Positions 24,421-32,079 of a stretch of 64,000 nt of DNA are shown in pieces. Every line of letters begins with the position of its first letter. The stretch's first letter is position 1. The stretch is from a virus. The stretch is taken from positions 1-64,000 of the IMG/VR virus record IMGVR_UViG_3300008110_000034. The stretch is one strand, 5' to 3'. The notes under the pieces were generated by a model, which was given only the letters and a program-made list of their open reading frames with translations, was not told the origin of the DNA and made no database searches. The position numbers were made by a program, and so were the translations under genes.

Positions 24421-26094
24421 ATGAAAATTAATAATTTATTTGAAGATTTAACAAGAACAGGCGAGAGTAAAAGTGCAGTAGTAGGCTGGGGACGTGGTAT
24501 GGGACATAAAGGCCACATGTTCTTAGCCAGTAGCGTAGTAACTCATGCAGATGAACTTTCAGCAGATCCGTATTTTGTAGTTAGCAAAACAGTGGGCAAG
24601 GATGATCCAATAACCCCAGAAGAAAAATTAGAAATTTATAAAAAAGTTTTCCCAGAAAAAGGACATATTTTTCAAACTGCTAGCGACGAGATGCCAGACC
24701 TTACGAGAGTGTTATCAAAATTAAATAGTTTAGGCTATGATAATGTTACTGTAGTTGTAGGCGCAGATCAAAAAAAAGCACTGAGCTATGTTCAAAATTA
24801 TAATGGAACTCCTGATAAAAAAGGAAATATTCCATATAGTTTTAAAGAATTGAATGTAATTAGTAGACAAGAAACTAATGATCCTAATGCAGGAGAGGAA
24901 GGACCAAGGGCCACACCAATGAGAGATATATTAAAAAATCCAAATGCAAGCGAAGAAGAAAAATTTAAATTATGGCGATCATCAATGAGCCCCGAATTAA
25001 GCGACCAAGAAGTAAAAGACTTAATGAGTAAGGCTTCGGATCGCATGGGGGAATTCACTGGGAAAAAAGATAAGGTTGCAGAATCAGTAACTCCTGATCA
25101 ATTTAAAAAAACTATGCTTTCTGAAGTAAAAAGACTTGTAGAAGAAATAAAGAAAGACCCTTATATCTCTAAAATGTTAAAAGAAGATAATCAGGATGAA
25201 GACTACTATTATGTAGTTCGTCGTCAGACTGAACAAGACATTGAATTAGAAATGCCTTCAAAGATGTGGACCGGTCTTAAACCTAAACATGCCACATACG
25301 AAGAAGCCAAAGCAGCATACGAAGAACTAAAGAACAAGCATCCTAGAGAAAAGTTCACAGTTACAAGACATCCTAGGACATCTCACATAGGTGGCAAACC
25401 TAATCGAGAGTTTCCAGAAGGTGTGGCGGAAGGCTCTGACAATATTGAACAAATCAAAGCCAAAATTCGAGAGTTAGAAGCAGAACAGGAAGAAAACAAA
25501 TATGGTTCTTTTGCCTATGACAGTGTAGACGCTGAACTGCAATTTTTATACGGAAAGTTAGATAAAATTAAAAAGCAAGGTGTGGCGGAAGGCTCAGATG
25601 ATATTGAGGATACACGACAATGGAGAGATGCTATTGCTTTAGCCAAATCACAAAAGGCGATCCGTCAGGCTCGATATGGCAAAGACCAAAAGTTTTATGC
25701 CGACGGCACACCAGTAACTCCTGAGGAAGTTGCTCGCAGAGCCGCAGAAAGAAAAGCCAAAAAGAAAGGTGTGGCGGAAGGCTCTGGCGGTGCCAGATAT
25801 AAAATAAAAAGCATTGGTAAAGACAAGAACGGTGATTATTACATCAGCCCTAACACAGGCAAAAAAGTTTACAAGAATGCTAAAGTGGGTGATCACGAAA
25901 CTCCACGCGGGGAAGTAAAACCTAATGTGGCGGAAGGTAAAATTAAAATAAAAATTAAACATCCGCCAGAAACTGCTCAAGAAAAGTTATATAAGAAGCA
26001 TCAAGAATTAAGAAAGAAAAGTGGCTTACCTGATCCAGAAGAATATAAAAAGAAAGCAGCCGAGCTGAGCCACCTAAACCAAGAAACTTTGTAG
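24421..26094 (+). CDS. HxGH-type nucleotidyltransferase with modular repeat tail
   Basis: A 557-aa protein. Residues 18-200 form a cytidylyltransferase/NMNAT-like domain (VVGWGRGMGHKGH with GHKGH at 28-32, and VTVVVGADQKKA near 112). The rest is low-complexity and modular, divided by four copies of VAEG. The N-terminus MKINNLFE-DLTR looks like a capsid-targeting peptide. The real start is ATG 24421 rather than an upstream ATG overlapping the previous gene. The natural C-terminus appears to be frameshifted (see 26049-26249). Confidence 0.65.
   Translation: MKINNLFEDLTRTGESKSAVVGWGRGMGHKGHMFLASSVVTHADELSADPYFVVSKTVGKDDPITPEEKLEIYKKVFPEKGHIFQTASDEMPDLTRVLSKLNSLGYDNVTVVVGADQKKALSYVQNYNGTPDKKGNIPYSFKELNVISRQETNDPNAGEEGPRATPMRDILKNPNASEEEKFKLWRSSMSPELSDQEVKDLMSKASDRMGEFTGKKDKVAESVTPDQFKKTMLSEVKRLVEEIKKDPYISKMLKEDNQDEDYYYVVRRQTEQDIELEMPSKMWTGLKPKHATYEEAKAAYEELKNKHPREKFTVTRHPRTSHIGGKPNREFPEGVAEGSDNIEQIKAKIRELEAEQEENKYGSFAYDSVDAELQFLYGKLDKIKKQGVAEGSDDIEDTRQWRDAIALAKSQKAIRQARYGKDQKFYADGTPVTPEEVARRAAERKAKKKGVAEGSGGARYKIKSIGKDKNGDYYISPNTGKKVYKNAKVGDHETPRGEVKPNVAEGKIKIKIKHPPETAQEKLYKKHQELRKKSGLPDPEEYKKKAAELSHLNQETL
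25418..25939 (+). repeat. Four-copy coding repeat aaggtgtggcggaaggctc
   Basis: The 19-base unit is exact at 25418-25436, 25577-25595 and 25766-25784, with a shortened copy (aatgtggcggaaggt) at 25924-25938. Spacing is 159, 189 and 156 bases, all multiples of three. It encodes G-V-A-E-G-S linkers. DNA identity is higher than protein need alone requires, hinting at modular duplication. Confidence 0.8.
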
Positions 26095-26249
26095 CTAAAA
26101 ACGCAAAAACAGCAGGTGCAGGCAAGCATAAAGATGCTAAGAAAGCAGAAAAGCAAGGAAAAGTTAAGCACAAAGCACAGAGCATACCATTAGATGAATC
26201 TAAATGGGGGCCTGCTATGAAAGCATATGCTAAAAGAAACATACCCTAG
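26049..26249 (+). pseudogene. Frameshifted C-terminal tail of the upstream nucleotidyltransferase gene
   Basis: After codon disruption near 26062-26070 (GAGCTGAGCC, a near-tandem 5-base duplication) the coding sense continues in the -1 frame to a stop at 26247-26249. The product is Lys/Ala-rich, including EPPKPRNFVAKNAKTAGAG and later SKWGPAMKAYAKRNIP, consistent in style with the tails of this protein class. The overlapping frame stops at 26094. From 26250 to 26320 I see only a higher-GC stretch without a clear gene. Confidence 0.5.
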
Positions 26250-26320
26250 GACCGTTTGGGGTTATGTGGCCGGCTGCTGGCCCGATCAACGGATTCGCTA
26301 CCCTGAAGATCTAAAGTGAG

Positions 26321-26328
26321 CATAAATA
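26321..26328 (+). promoter_or_regulatory. Late promoter box CATAAATA
   Basis: CATAAATA only 7 bases before ATG 26336. With a T4-like start 6 bases after the box, transcription would begin near 26334, giving an almost leaderless message. Confidence 0.5.
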
Positions 26329-26335
26329 TTACACT

Positions 26336-26770
26336 ATGGACAAATTAGAGAACGCACTTAAAATTGCCTTTGCAAGCGAATTTAGCTTTTATTTAAAAGC
26401 TCATAACTATCACTGGAATGTCACAGGACCTATGTTCCCACAACTTCACGACCTATTTGGAAAAATATATGAAGAAGTTTACGAAAGTATAGATCAGTTC
26501 GCTGAAGAAATTCGTGTTCTAGGCACATTTGTTCCAGCTAGTTATACTCGTTTTAGTATGTTAAGTCAAATTGAAGACGAGACTAGTATTCCAGAAGCTC
26601 AAGGTATGATTAAAGAATTGTTTGAAGATTCAGAGCGTATGATAAAAATCTTAAAATTATCCTTTGACCTAGCTAACTCCAGCGGAGAAGATGGTCTAGC
26701 TGATTTCTTGGCTGGTCGACTTGATGCTCATAAAAAGCATTCCTGGATGCTACGTTCAACTCTACAATGA
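26336..26770 (+). CDS. Dps-like ferritin-family protein
   Basis: A 144-aa four-helix protein with the Dps signature: LKAHNYHWNVTGPMFPQLHDLF, then EEVYESIDQFAEEIRVLG. His in HNYHW and His/Asp/Glu further on match the inter-subunit ferroxidase site of Dps. It may sequester iron or protect DNA. It lies in the head-protein island, so packaging in the virion is conceivable but unproven. No Shine-Dalgarno is visible, in line with leaderless translation. Confidence 0.85.
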   Translation: MDKLENALKIAFASEFSFYLKAHNYHWNVTGPMFPQLHDLFGKIYEEVYESIDQFAEEIRVLGTFVPASYTRFSMLSQIEDETSIPEAQGMIKELFEDSERMIKILKLSFDLANSSGEDGLADFLAGRLDAHKKHSWMLRSTLQ

Positions 26771-26985
26771 CCCTAGAAGAATTAAAAAAATTATCCGGTA
26801 TAAGTTCACATAAAGGATACCAAGTGTGGGAAGGTAGTAATATTAGTCTCACAGGGAATGAAAAAGGCGAACTTATGAAAAAACATAAGATTAAACCAGG
26901 AACTCCAGAATGGTTCCAACTATGGTTTAGCCTTCCTTATTTAACCGGTGAAAACCCTATAGGTCATTCCAATGAAAGTTTATGA
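26767..26985 (+). CDS. Small hypothetical protein
   Basis: A 72-aa protein coupled to the Dps gene by ATGA and overlapping the next gene by 14 bases. It contains KIKPGTPEWFQLWFSLPYLT, a well-structured looking segment with several aromatic residues. No family recognised. Confidence 0.55.
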   Translation: MTLEELKKLSGISSHKGYQVWEGSNISLTGNEKGELMKKHKIKPGTPEWFQLWFSLPYLTGENPIGHSNESL

Positions 26986-27574
26986 AATCGTCTCCGAAGC
27001 TGCTGTTCTGCAACGTGTACCTAAACTAGGTGCAGATGCTATCATAAATGTTGTCAAACAACGATTATCAGGAAAAATTGCCAGTGTTGTAGCTAAAAGT
27101 ATTCCTGTTGTAGGAACTGTAATTGCACTTAAAGGTGCGTATGATAAACTAAAGAGTGTTTGGCAAAGTGGACAAAGTATCAGTCAGGGGGATATAATTG
27201 GCGCAGGACTTGATGTAGCAAGTACCTTTGGGTCATTCGTAACTACTATTCCCGCTACTGCCTACAGCATGGCTAGAGAATTATATGCAGAAGCCTATGC
27301 TGGCATCAAAGGGGAAGCAGTTACTCTTGAACAAGACCTAGCATCGGACCCGCAAGGAACTAAACAACGACTTAACACATTAGTGGCTAGTATTGCAGAT
27401 ACAATTAAAAAAGAAGTAGATTTAGCCATGGCTAAAGTTAGAGGAACACCTCAAACACCCCCTACTGCTGTAGCACAAGCACCTGCTGCTAGACCTGCTG
27501 CTGCACCTGCTGCTGCACCTGCTGCTGCGCCTGTAGCACAAGCACCTGCCCCTAAACCCGTAGCTCGGGTTTAA
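26972..27574 (+). CDS. Putative internal head protein with capsid-targeting N-terminus
   Basis: A 200-aa protein starting MKVYEIVSE-AAV, very similar in form to the T4 internal-protein leader (MKTYxEFIxE-A) that is cut by the prohead protease after Glu. The mature part has two Gly/Ala-rich hydrophobic stretches (about residues 37-55 and 75-98) that could insert in a membrane, and a Pro/Ala-rich tail (AAAPAAAPAAAP). It may be packaged and injected with DNA. No enzyme motif. Confidence 0.55.
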   Translation: MKVYEIVSEAAVLQRVPKLGADAIINVVKQRLSGKIASVVAKSIPVVGTVIALKGAYDKLKSVWQSGQSISQGDIIGAGLDVASTFGSFVTTIPATAYSMARELYAEAYAGIKGEAVTLEQDLASDPQGTKQRLNTLVASIADTIKKEVDLAMAKVRGTPQTPPTAVAQAPAARPAAAPAAAPAAAPVAQAPAPKPVARV

Positions 27575-27612
27575 AAGTTAAAAATATCAAAGATATAATA
27601 ACATAAAAAAAG

Positions 27613-27620
27613 GTTAAATA
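27613..27620 (+). promoter_or_regulatory. Late promoter-like box GTTAAATA
   Basis: GTTAAATA 19 bases before ATG 27639, followed by TAAGGAGA Shine-Dalgarno. Two mismatches to TATAAATA; same variant at 31201. Confidence 0.45.
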
Positions 27621-27638
27621 TACTGTAAGGAGAACAGT

Positions 27639-28268
27639 ATGTTTGAATTTGATTTCACCCTAAATAAATTAAAAAAAGTAGTACACAAAAACAAAGAGTT
27701 GGATATTTGGTATAATGCATTTAATACCTATCTTCCGCAATTTTACATCACAACTCCTGCTCGAGTAGCAGGATTCATTGCACAATGCCAGCACGAAAGT
27801 GCCGATTTTACTGCTCTGCAAGAGAATCTAAACTACGGTGCTAAAGGCCTAAGAGGATTATTTGGTAAGTACTTCCCAGATGACGCATCAGCAAAGGCAT
27901 ACGAACGTAAGCCTGAAAAAATTGCTAACAAAATATATGGCGGACGAATGGGGAACGGTCCAGAATCAAGTGGTGATGGATGGAAATATCGTGGACGTGG
28001 TATTCTACAAATAACAGGTAAAGACAATTACACAAAATGTAGTCGTGATCTGTTTAAAGATGATACCTTAATAGAAAATCCAGATTATGTAAGATATCCA
28101 GAATATGCGGTTTTAACAGCCTGTTGGTTCTGGTATAAAAATCAACTCAATGCAATTTGCGACAAAGGTGATATTGTACTACTAAGTAAAAGAATTAACG
28201 GTGGTACTATTGGTATGGAAGATCGTATCAAGCACTGGAACGATGCATTGGATGCATTTGAAGGATAA
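27639..28268 (+). CDS. GH19-type endolysin
   Basis: A 209-aa protein with the GH19 chitinase/lysozyme pattern: FIAQCQHESADF (catalytic Glu in QHES), the second acid region around ENLNYGAKGLRGLFGKYF, and GWKYRGRGILQITGKDNY. It cuts peptidoglycan glycan strands. No signal peptide is seen, so release would need a holin. It has its own late-type promoter and Shine-Dalgarno and lies 11 kb from the spanin-like genes. Confidence 0.88.
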   Translation: MFEFDFTLNKLKKVVHKNKELDIWYNAFNTYLPQFYITTPARVAGFIAQCQHESADFTALQENLNYGAKGLRGLFGKYFPDDASAKAYERKPEKIANKIYGGRMGNGPESSGDGWKYRGRGILQITGKDNYTKCSRDLFKDDTLIENPDYVRYPEYAVLTACWFWYKNQLNAICDKGDIVLLSKRINGGTIGMEDRIKHWNDALDAFEG

Positions 28269-28270
28269 TT

Positions 28271-28528
28271 ATGAGGTTAAGGGAGCTTCTTGGCGAAACT
28301 GCAACTGCTGGAGCCACTACCGCTGCTAATGTAGGCACGGTAGTTAGTCCTCATATTGCCATAGGTAAAGATCGAGGAAAGAAAAGTTATACAGGTAGTC
28401 CAGGCAAATCAGGTACAAAAGCACCAAGTGTACCAAAAGCAGTTCAAGCTAAAAACTCTGACGGCACTGCTAAAAATGCTCTTGATATGAAGGGCAACAT
28501 TTTTGGCGGCGGCGCTGTCAAACGATAA
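28271..28528 (+). CDS. Small head-core/internal protein
   Basis: An 85-aa Gly/Lys-rich protein starting MRLRELLGE-TATAG, a T4 capsid-targeting-like leader ending in L-x-E. The remainder (GKKSYTGSPGKSGTKAPS, then KNALDMKGNIFGGG) is disordered and basic, as expected for a DNA-associated internal or scaffold protein. The 3' end contains the next late promoter box. Confidence 0.55.
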   Translation: MRLRELLGETATAGATTAANVGTVVSPHIAIGKDRGKKSYTGSPGKSGTKAPSVPKAVQAKNSDGTAKNALDMKGNIFGGGAVKR

Positions 28529-28531
28529 ATA
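28524..28531 (+). promoter_or_regulatory. Late promoter box GATAAATA
   Basis: GATAAATA overlaps the stop codon of the previous gene and is 22 bases before ATG 28554, with TTGGAGA as Shine-Dalgarno. It supports 28554 as the start. Confidence 0.6.
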
Positions 28532-28553
28532 TAGAATAAATTTGGAGAAACTC

Positions 28554-29612
28554 ATGCATCACGATTTAATTCCGTCTGAAAGAGATCACGAAGGTAAAAT
28601 GGCCCGTGCTGACCTTTTTAAACTAGCACAATATAGTTTTAAGTTATTTAAAATGCTCGATGACAATCAGCAGTTAGATGGCTGGGTACAAGCTAAGATT
28701 ACCAAAGCTGCAGACTATATTGCTAGTGTATATCACTATTTAGAGTACGAAATGAAATTTAGTGATTACGGACAAAAGCTTGAAAATAGCGATCTTTATG
28801 TTGAGTCAATTCGCAATGTCTATACACAAAAACTCACAGAAGCCAAAAAGAAAATGGATAAGCTTAAAGCCTCTTTAGATAAAAAAGAAAAAGAGATGCA
28901 AGAAGGCTTTGACGAAATGGAAAAGTATCTAAAAGATAAAAAAGGTCCTCAGCCAAGTGGCAGTGCTGGTAAGAAGCAAGGATCCAGATACGGCGGCAGC
29001 AAGCAAAAAGACGATGAAGATAAAGAGAAAGACGTTAAAGAAGGTTTTCCAACTGTAGCAGATGCTAAAGCACGCCACGAAAAAGAAAAAGGCACCGGCA
29101 AGTTTGATAAAAAGAAAATTAGTACTGGCACAGTTTACACTCGTAAAGCTGATAAAGATGTTGACGATGAAGAAGATACTCCGAAGAAAAACAAAAAAGT
29201 TAAAGAAGGTGCTAAGCCAGATTTCTTAGACATGGACAAAGATGGCAACAAAAAAGAGCCTATGAAAAAGGCAGTTGCTGATAAGAAGAAAAATCCGTTT
29301 GCTAAAAAAGTCAAAGAAGACACTCGTCTTGCAATGAGCCCTGCTCCTGCTCAGAAAAAATCTGGGATACCAAGTACAGCAACAACTACAGTACCAGGTA
29401 TGAGAGCCACACCTGCTGATTTAAAGAAAGCAAATTCTAGTGCTGCGCTAGGCGAAGGAAAATGCAATCATAGTGCCAAAGGTAAAAAGTGTCCAGTACA
29501 TGGCCTAAAAGAATGTGGTAGTATGTATGAAAGTAAAAAAGTAGTACCTGTAATACAAGAAAGTGCTGAAGTTGCAAGACTTAAAGACTTAACTAAAAAG
29601 CTGTTAGGATAA
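28554..29612 (+). CDS. Prohead core/scaffold-like protein
   Basis: A 352-aa, highly charged protein. An N-terminal helical domain (1-90) is followed by a Lys/Glu-rich coiled coil (about 90-130) and a long disordered tail. LDMDKDGNKKEPMKKA is an EF-hand-like D-x-D-x-D-G loop. Several hydrophobic-x-Glu sites followed by small residues occur (ALGE-GK, VIQE-SA). The composition matches T4-like core proteins. The start is ATG 28554 after the late promoter, not the upstream in-frame TTG. Confidence 0.6.
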   Translation: MHHDLIPSERDHEGKMARADLFKLAQYSFKLFKMLDDNQQLDGWVQAKITKAADYIASVYHYLEYEMKFSDYGQKLENSDLYVESIRNVYTQKLTEAKKKMDKLKASLDKKEKEMQEGFDEMEKYLKDKKGPQPSGSAGKKQGSRYGGSKQKDDEDKEKDVKEGFPTVADAKARHEKEKGTGKFDKKKISTGTVYTRKADKDVDDEEDTPKKNKKVKEGAKPDFLDMDKDGNKKEPMKKAVADKKKNPFAKKVKEDTRLAMSPAPAQKKSGIPSTATTTVPGMRATPADLKKANSSAALGEGKCNHSAKGKKCPVHGLKECGSMYESKKVVPVIQESAEVARLKDLTKKLLG

Positions 29613-29615
29613 ACC

Positions 29616-30791
29616 ATGGATTTAAAAAATTTAATTAATAAACTAGATACAATTTCTAGCAAAAAAATATTACTAGAATCCACAGATACAGATGTAAAAT
29701 TAGAAACTGAAATACAATCTGTAAAAAAGGAAAACAAAAATGTGCCTAGTATGTCTGACAAACTCATTGAAAGTTTTGGCTATATCGCGGAAGCTAGTCC
29801 AGAGGAACTAATTAGACAACAACCTGCAATGAGTTATGCAGCAAACAAACTAAGCGGTGCAAATGCGACTGGAAGAGATACTACTGCAAACCCTACAGGA
29901 TATGATCCTAAAAAAGTCCAATACTCATATCAAGACGGTAAAGCTAATCCTGACTGGCCTGGAAACAAGCCACCAGAAGATCAAAAAGATACTCCTACTG
30001 ATCAAACCAATCCCACTGATCAAGACAAGCCTAAACCTAAATCAAAATACAATGTAAATCCTGGAACTCGTGCTTATCAACACTGGTTAAACTCGCATGG
30101 TGTCAAGGTTGCTATAGATGGCAAATATGGTCCAGCAACACAAGCTGCTGCCAGCACTATGTTTGAAAAGATCAAGGCAGCTAAAGAAAAAGATCTGTAC
30201 GAGCCAAGATTTCAAGAATCACAGACTATGCTAGGAGTTGGCACAGCCCATAATGTTAAGCCAAGCCCAGGAACAAGTTACATGTGGTTAAACAGTCCTA
30301 AATACTTAGAAGCTATGAAGAAGTATGGATATGATCCTAAGACTGGTAATCCTATTCCTGGTTTCCAACATCCGAATCCAAAACTATGGGTAGGGTTTGA
30401 CAGTGCCACTTCAGGACGGGGAACTCAACCAACTGACCCTAATGCCGCTACTTCAGGAGGCACTGATGCTAAAAGTAAAGCGTCGGCTATCAGTAAGGCT
30501 ATCAGTGGAGCAGGAACAGACGAACAGGCCGTGTACGGTGTATTAGATACAATTAAAAATGCAGAAGAATTTAATCAAGTTGCAGCATCCTACAAAACAC
30601 TCTGGGGAGGGAGTAGAGAGTTAGGCCAAGAACTTGCAGGCGATTTTAGTGGTTATGATCTAGTTATGCTAAATCAAAGATTGATGAAAATTGGATTAAT
30701 TTTGAATACGCAAGGCCAAATAGTTCCAAGAAAAGCCGCAGCAGAATCAGTAGAACTAGATACAATTAAGTTTTTATCAGGACTCAAATAA
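29616..30791 (+). CDS. Internal/virion protein with peptidoglycan-binding-like and annexin-like parts
   Basis: A 391-aa protein. The N-terminus has two hydrophobic-x-Glu sites (KILLE-S near 22, YIAE-AS near 60). A region near residues 150-172 (AYQHWLNSHGVKVAIDGKYG) resembles peptidoglycan-binding type 1 modules. Residues about 288-362 follow the annexin repeat pattern (AISGAGTDEQAVYGVL, then Y-K-T-L...L-x-x-E-L-x-G-D-F-S-G). Linkers are Pro/Thr/Asp-rich. Function unknown; packaging in the head is inferred from context. Confidence 0.5.
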   Translation: MDLKNLINKLDTISSKKILLESTDTDVKLETEIQSVKKENKNVPSMSDKLIESFGYIAEASPEELIRQQPAMSYAANKLSGANATGRDTTANPTGYDPKKVQYSYQDGKANPDWPGNKPPEDQKDTPTDQTNPTDQDKPKPKSKYNVNPGTRAYQHWLNSHGVKVAIDGKYGPATQAAASTMFEKIKAAKEKDLYEPRFQESQTMLGVGTAHNVKPSPGTSYMWLNSPKYLEAMKKYGYDPKTGNPIPGFQHPNPKLWVGFDSATSGRGTQPTDPNAATSGGTDAKSKASAISKAISGAGTDEQAVYGVLDTIKNAEEFNQVAASYKTLWGGSRELGQELAGDFSGYDLVMLNQRLMKIGLILNTQGQIVPRKAAAESVELDTIKFLSGLK

Positions 30792-30816
30792 AAAAGCGCC
30801 GAGGGGCGCTTTTTTA
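30790..30816. terminator. Bidirectional terminator
   Basis: Stem aaaaaagcgcc / ggcgctttttt (30790-30800 with 30805-30815), GAGG loop, between convergent genes. A-rich 5' arm and T-rich 3' arm let it work on both strands. Confidence 0.9.
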
Positions 30817-31131
30817 ATGCCAACTACCTTGAAAACAATGTCTTACTTCATGTCCAAGTGTGTGCATGTTTAACTGTTTTGAAGTATAGATATCACAACG
30901 GTTACCATTAAAAAAACTACAAGCCTTCACTGACCAACTAATTCCGCCATATCCACGCTTCTTAGATTCTGTATCACAGGTCTTTTGAACATTATCTACT
31001 GGAAACCACTGAATAGTAGAGTTAGTAGTATAGTTATTGTTAGTGCTAAACAGTGCATTTGGATCATCATTAAAAGCATGACCGGTAGTTGTATAAAAAG
31101 CAAGCACAATCAACGATACAGTTTTTTTCAT
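30814..31131 (-). CDS. Exported small protein with HxxGHExxHC motif
   Basis: A 105-aa protein from ATG 31131 with a signal peptide (MKKTVSLIVLAFYTTTGHA, cleavage about residue 19). The C-terminus contains MHTLGHEVRHCFQGSWH, an H-E-x-x-H zinc-site-like pattern, and four other cysteines. A tiny periplasmic metalloprotein is likely; protease activity is unproven. It has its own minus-strand sigma70-type promoter. An ATG 12 bases upstream in frame is also possible. Confidence 0.6.
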   Translation of the reverse strand: MKKTVSLIVLAFYTTTGHAFNDDPNALFSTNNNYTTNSTIQWFPVDNVQKTCDTESKKRGYGGISWSVKACSFFNGNRCDIYTSKQLNMHTLGHEVRHCFQGSWH

Positions 31132-31163
31132 AAAGTCCACCATAGTTCGTTTAAGAAGTTTGT

Positions 31164-31192
31164 ATTATACATGATTTTGATATCGAATACAA
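31164..31192 (-). promoter_or_regulatory. Sigma70-type promoter on the minus strand
   Basis: Minus strand TTGTAT (31192-31187), 17-base spacer and TATAAT (31169-31164). Predicted start near 31157, 26 bases before ATG 31131. Confidence 0.6.
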
Positions 31193-31200
31193 TATTTTTG

Positions 31201-31208
31201 GTTAAATA
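31201..31208 (+). promoter_or_regulatory. Late promoter-like box GTTAAATA
   Basis: GTTAAATA 21 bases before ATG 31229, divergent to the minus-strand promoter at 31164-31192. Confidence 0.4.
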
Positions 31209-31228
31209 TCGATTTACATAATTACAAT

Positions 31229-31714
31229 ATGCTGAAAACATTAGAATCCATAGATACAGAACCGTTGTTAAATTGTTACTATAAATTAGAACCAGAAATA
31301 AGTTGGGTAGTATCAAATTGGAGTCAACAAACTGGGATTCAATATAGACGAGATGCTGTTAGTCAAACTGAACCTTGCGAAAGTCTTAAAAACGGACGAA
31401 CAGAATGGGACTACTGTTTTTTACACGACATTTATAAAAACACAATTATTGAAGAATTAGTAACCAAATATAACTTATTTAGAACTAGGCTAATGTGGGT
31501 AGAACCAAAAAGTTGTTATACTATTCACAAGGATCATTCTACTAGAATACACGTACCGATTATAACCAATCCAGGCGCACTTTTTGTTTTTAGAAAAGGC
31601 TTTATGTTTAATTTAGAAGCAGGCAAAATTTATTGGACTGATACAACACTCGAACATACTTTTGCCAATTTCAGTGAACATCCAAGATTACATTTGGTTG
31701 GTTGCATAAAATAA
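31229..31714 (+). CDS. Aspartyl/asparaginyl hydroxylase-like 2OG-Fe(II) protein
   Basis: A 161-aa protein with an iron-binding pattern: YTIHKDHSTRIHVPIITNPG (H-x-D and second His), and a later His and Arg in FSEHPRLHLVG. This fits the cupin-like Asp/Asn hydroxylase group. The substrate is unknown. Related folds occur at 58359. It stands alone between a late box and the dsbA promoter. Confidence 0.6.
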   Translation: MLKTLESIDTEPLLNCYYKLEPEISWVVSNWSQQTGIQYRRDAVSQTEPCESLKNGRTEWDYCFLHDIYKNTIIEELVTKYNLFRTRLMWVEPKSCYTIHKDHSTRIHVPIITNPGALFVFRKGFMFNLEAGKIYWTDTTLEHTFANFSEHPRLHLVGCIK

Positions 31715-31719
31715 AACAG

Positions 31720-31748
31720 TTGACATTTACTTTTTAATAACATATAAT
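31720..31748 (+). promoter_or_regulatory. Perfect sigma70-type promoter
   Basis: TTGACA 31720-31725, 17-base spacer, TATAAT 31743-31748; predicted start near 31755. The dsbA-like ATG at 31776 follows with AAGGAG. Confidence 0.8.
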
Positions 31749-31775
31749 TACTCAGTCTAGGCAAGGAGAAAAACT

Positions 31776-32039
31776 ATGGCAAGAATGTATGGACCAGAAG
31801 AAAAAGCTAAACTTGAAAGATTAATCAACGAAGGCTTTCAAGTACTTAGAGAAGTTGAAGATCTGCAAGAAGGATTGAAAGAAACTGTTAAGGCAGTTGC
31901 AGAGGAACTAAATATTAAACCTTCAGTAATCACAAAAGCAATTAAAATTGCACACAAGGATAACTGGAAGGTACACGAAGAAGAGTGGGAAGAAGTTGAA
32001 GCTATACTTGGTATAACCAATAATCTTCCTAAAGACTAA
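31776..32039 (+). CDS. dsbA: DsbA-like late transcription regulator
   Basis: An 87-aa protein. Its second half (LNIKPSVITKAIKIAHKDNW, then V-H-E-E-E-W-E-E-V-E) resembles T4 DsbA, a double-strand DNA-binding protein that enhances late transcription; the length matches (about 89 aa). It has an early-type promoter, sensible for a factor needed before late genes, and is directly upstream of the polymerase. Confidence 0.7.
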   Translation: MARMYGPEEKAKLERLINEGFQVLREVEDLQEGLKETVKAVAEELNIKPSVITKAIKIAHKDNWKVHEEEWEEVEAILGITNNLPKD

Positions 32040-32079
32040 TAAGAAGGTTGTTCCAGCCATAAATGGATCTGTTGGTATT

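Noticed and set aside
25418-25939. Regularly spaced 19-base repeats as a CRISPR array
   Set aside because: Spacings are 156-189 bases, all in frame inside one gene, with only four copies; it is a coding repeat.
25648-26242. Minus-strand reading frames opposite the repeat tail
   Set aside because: They are shadows of Lys/Glu-rich codons (Phe/Leu-rich products) with no start signals.
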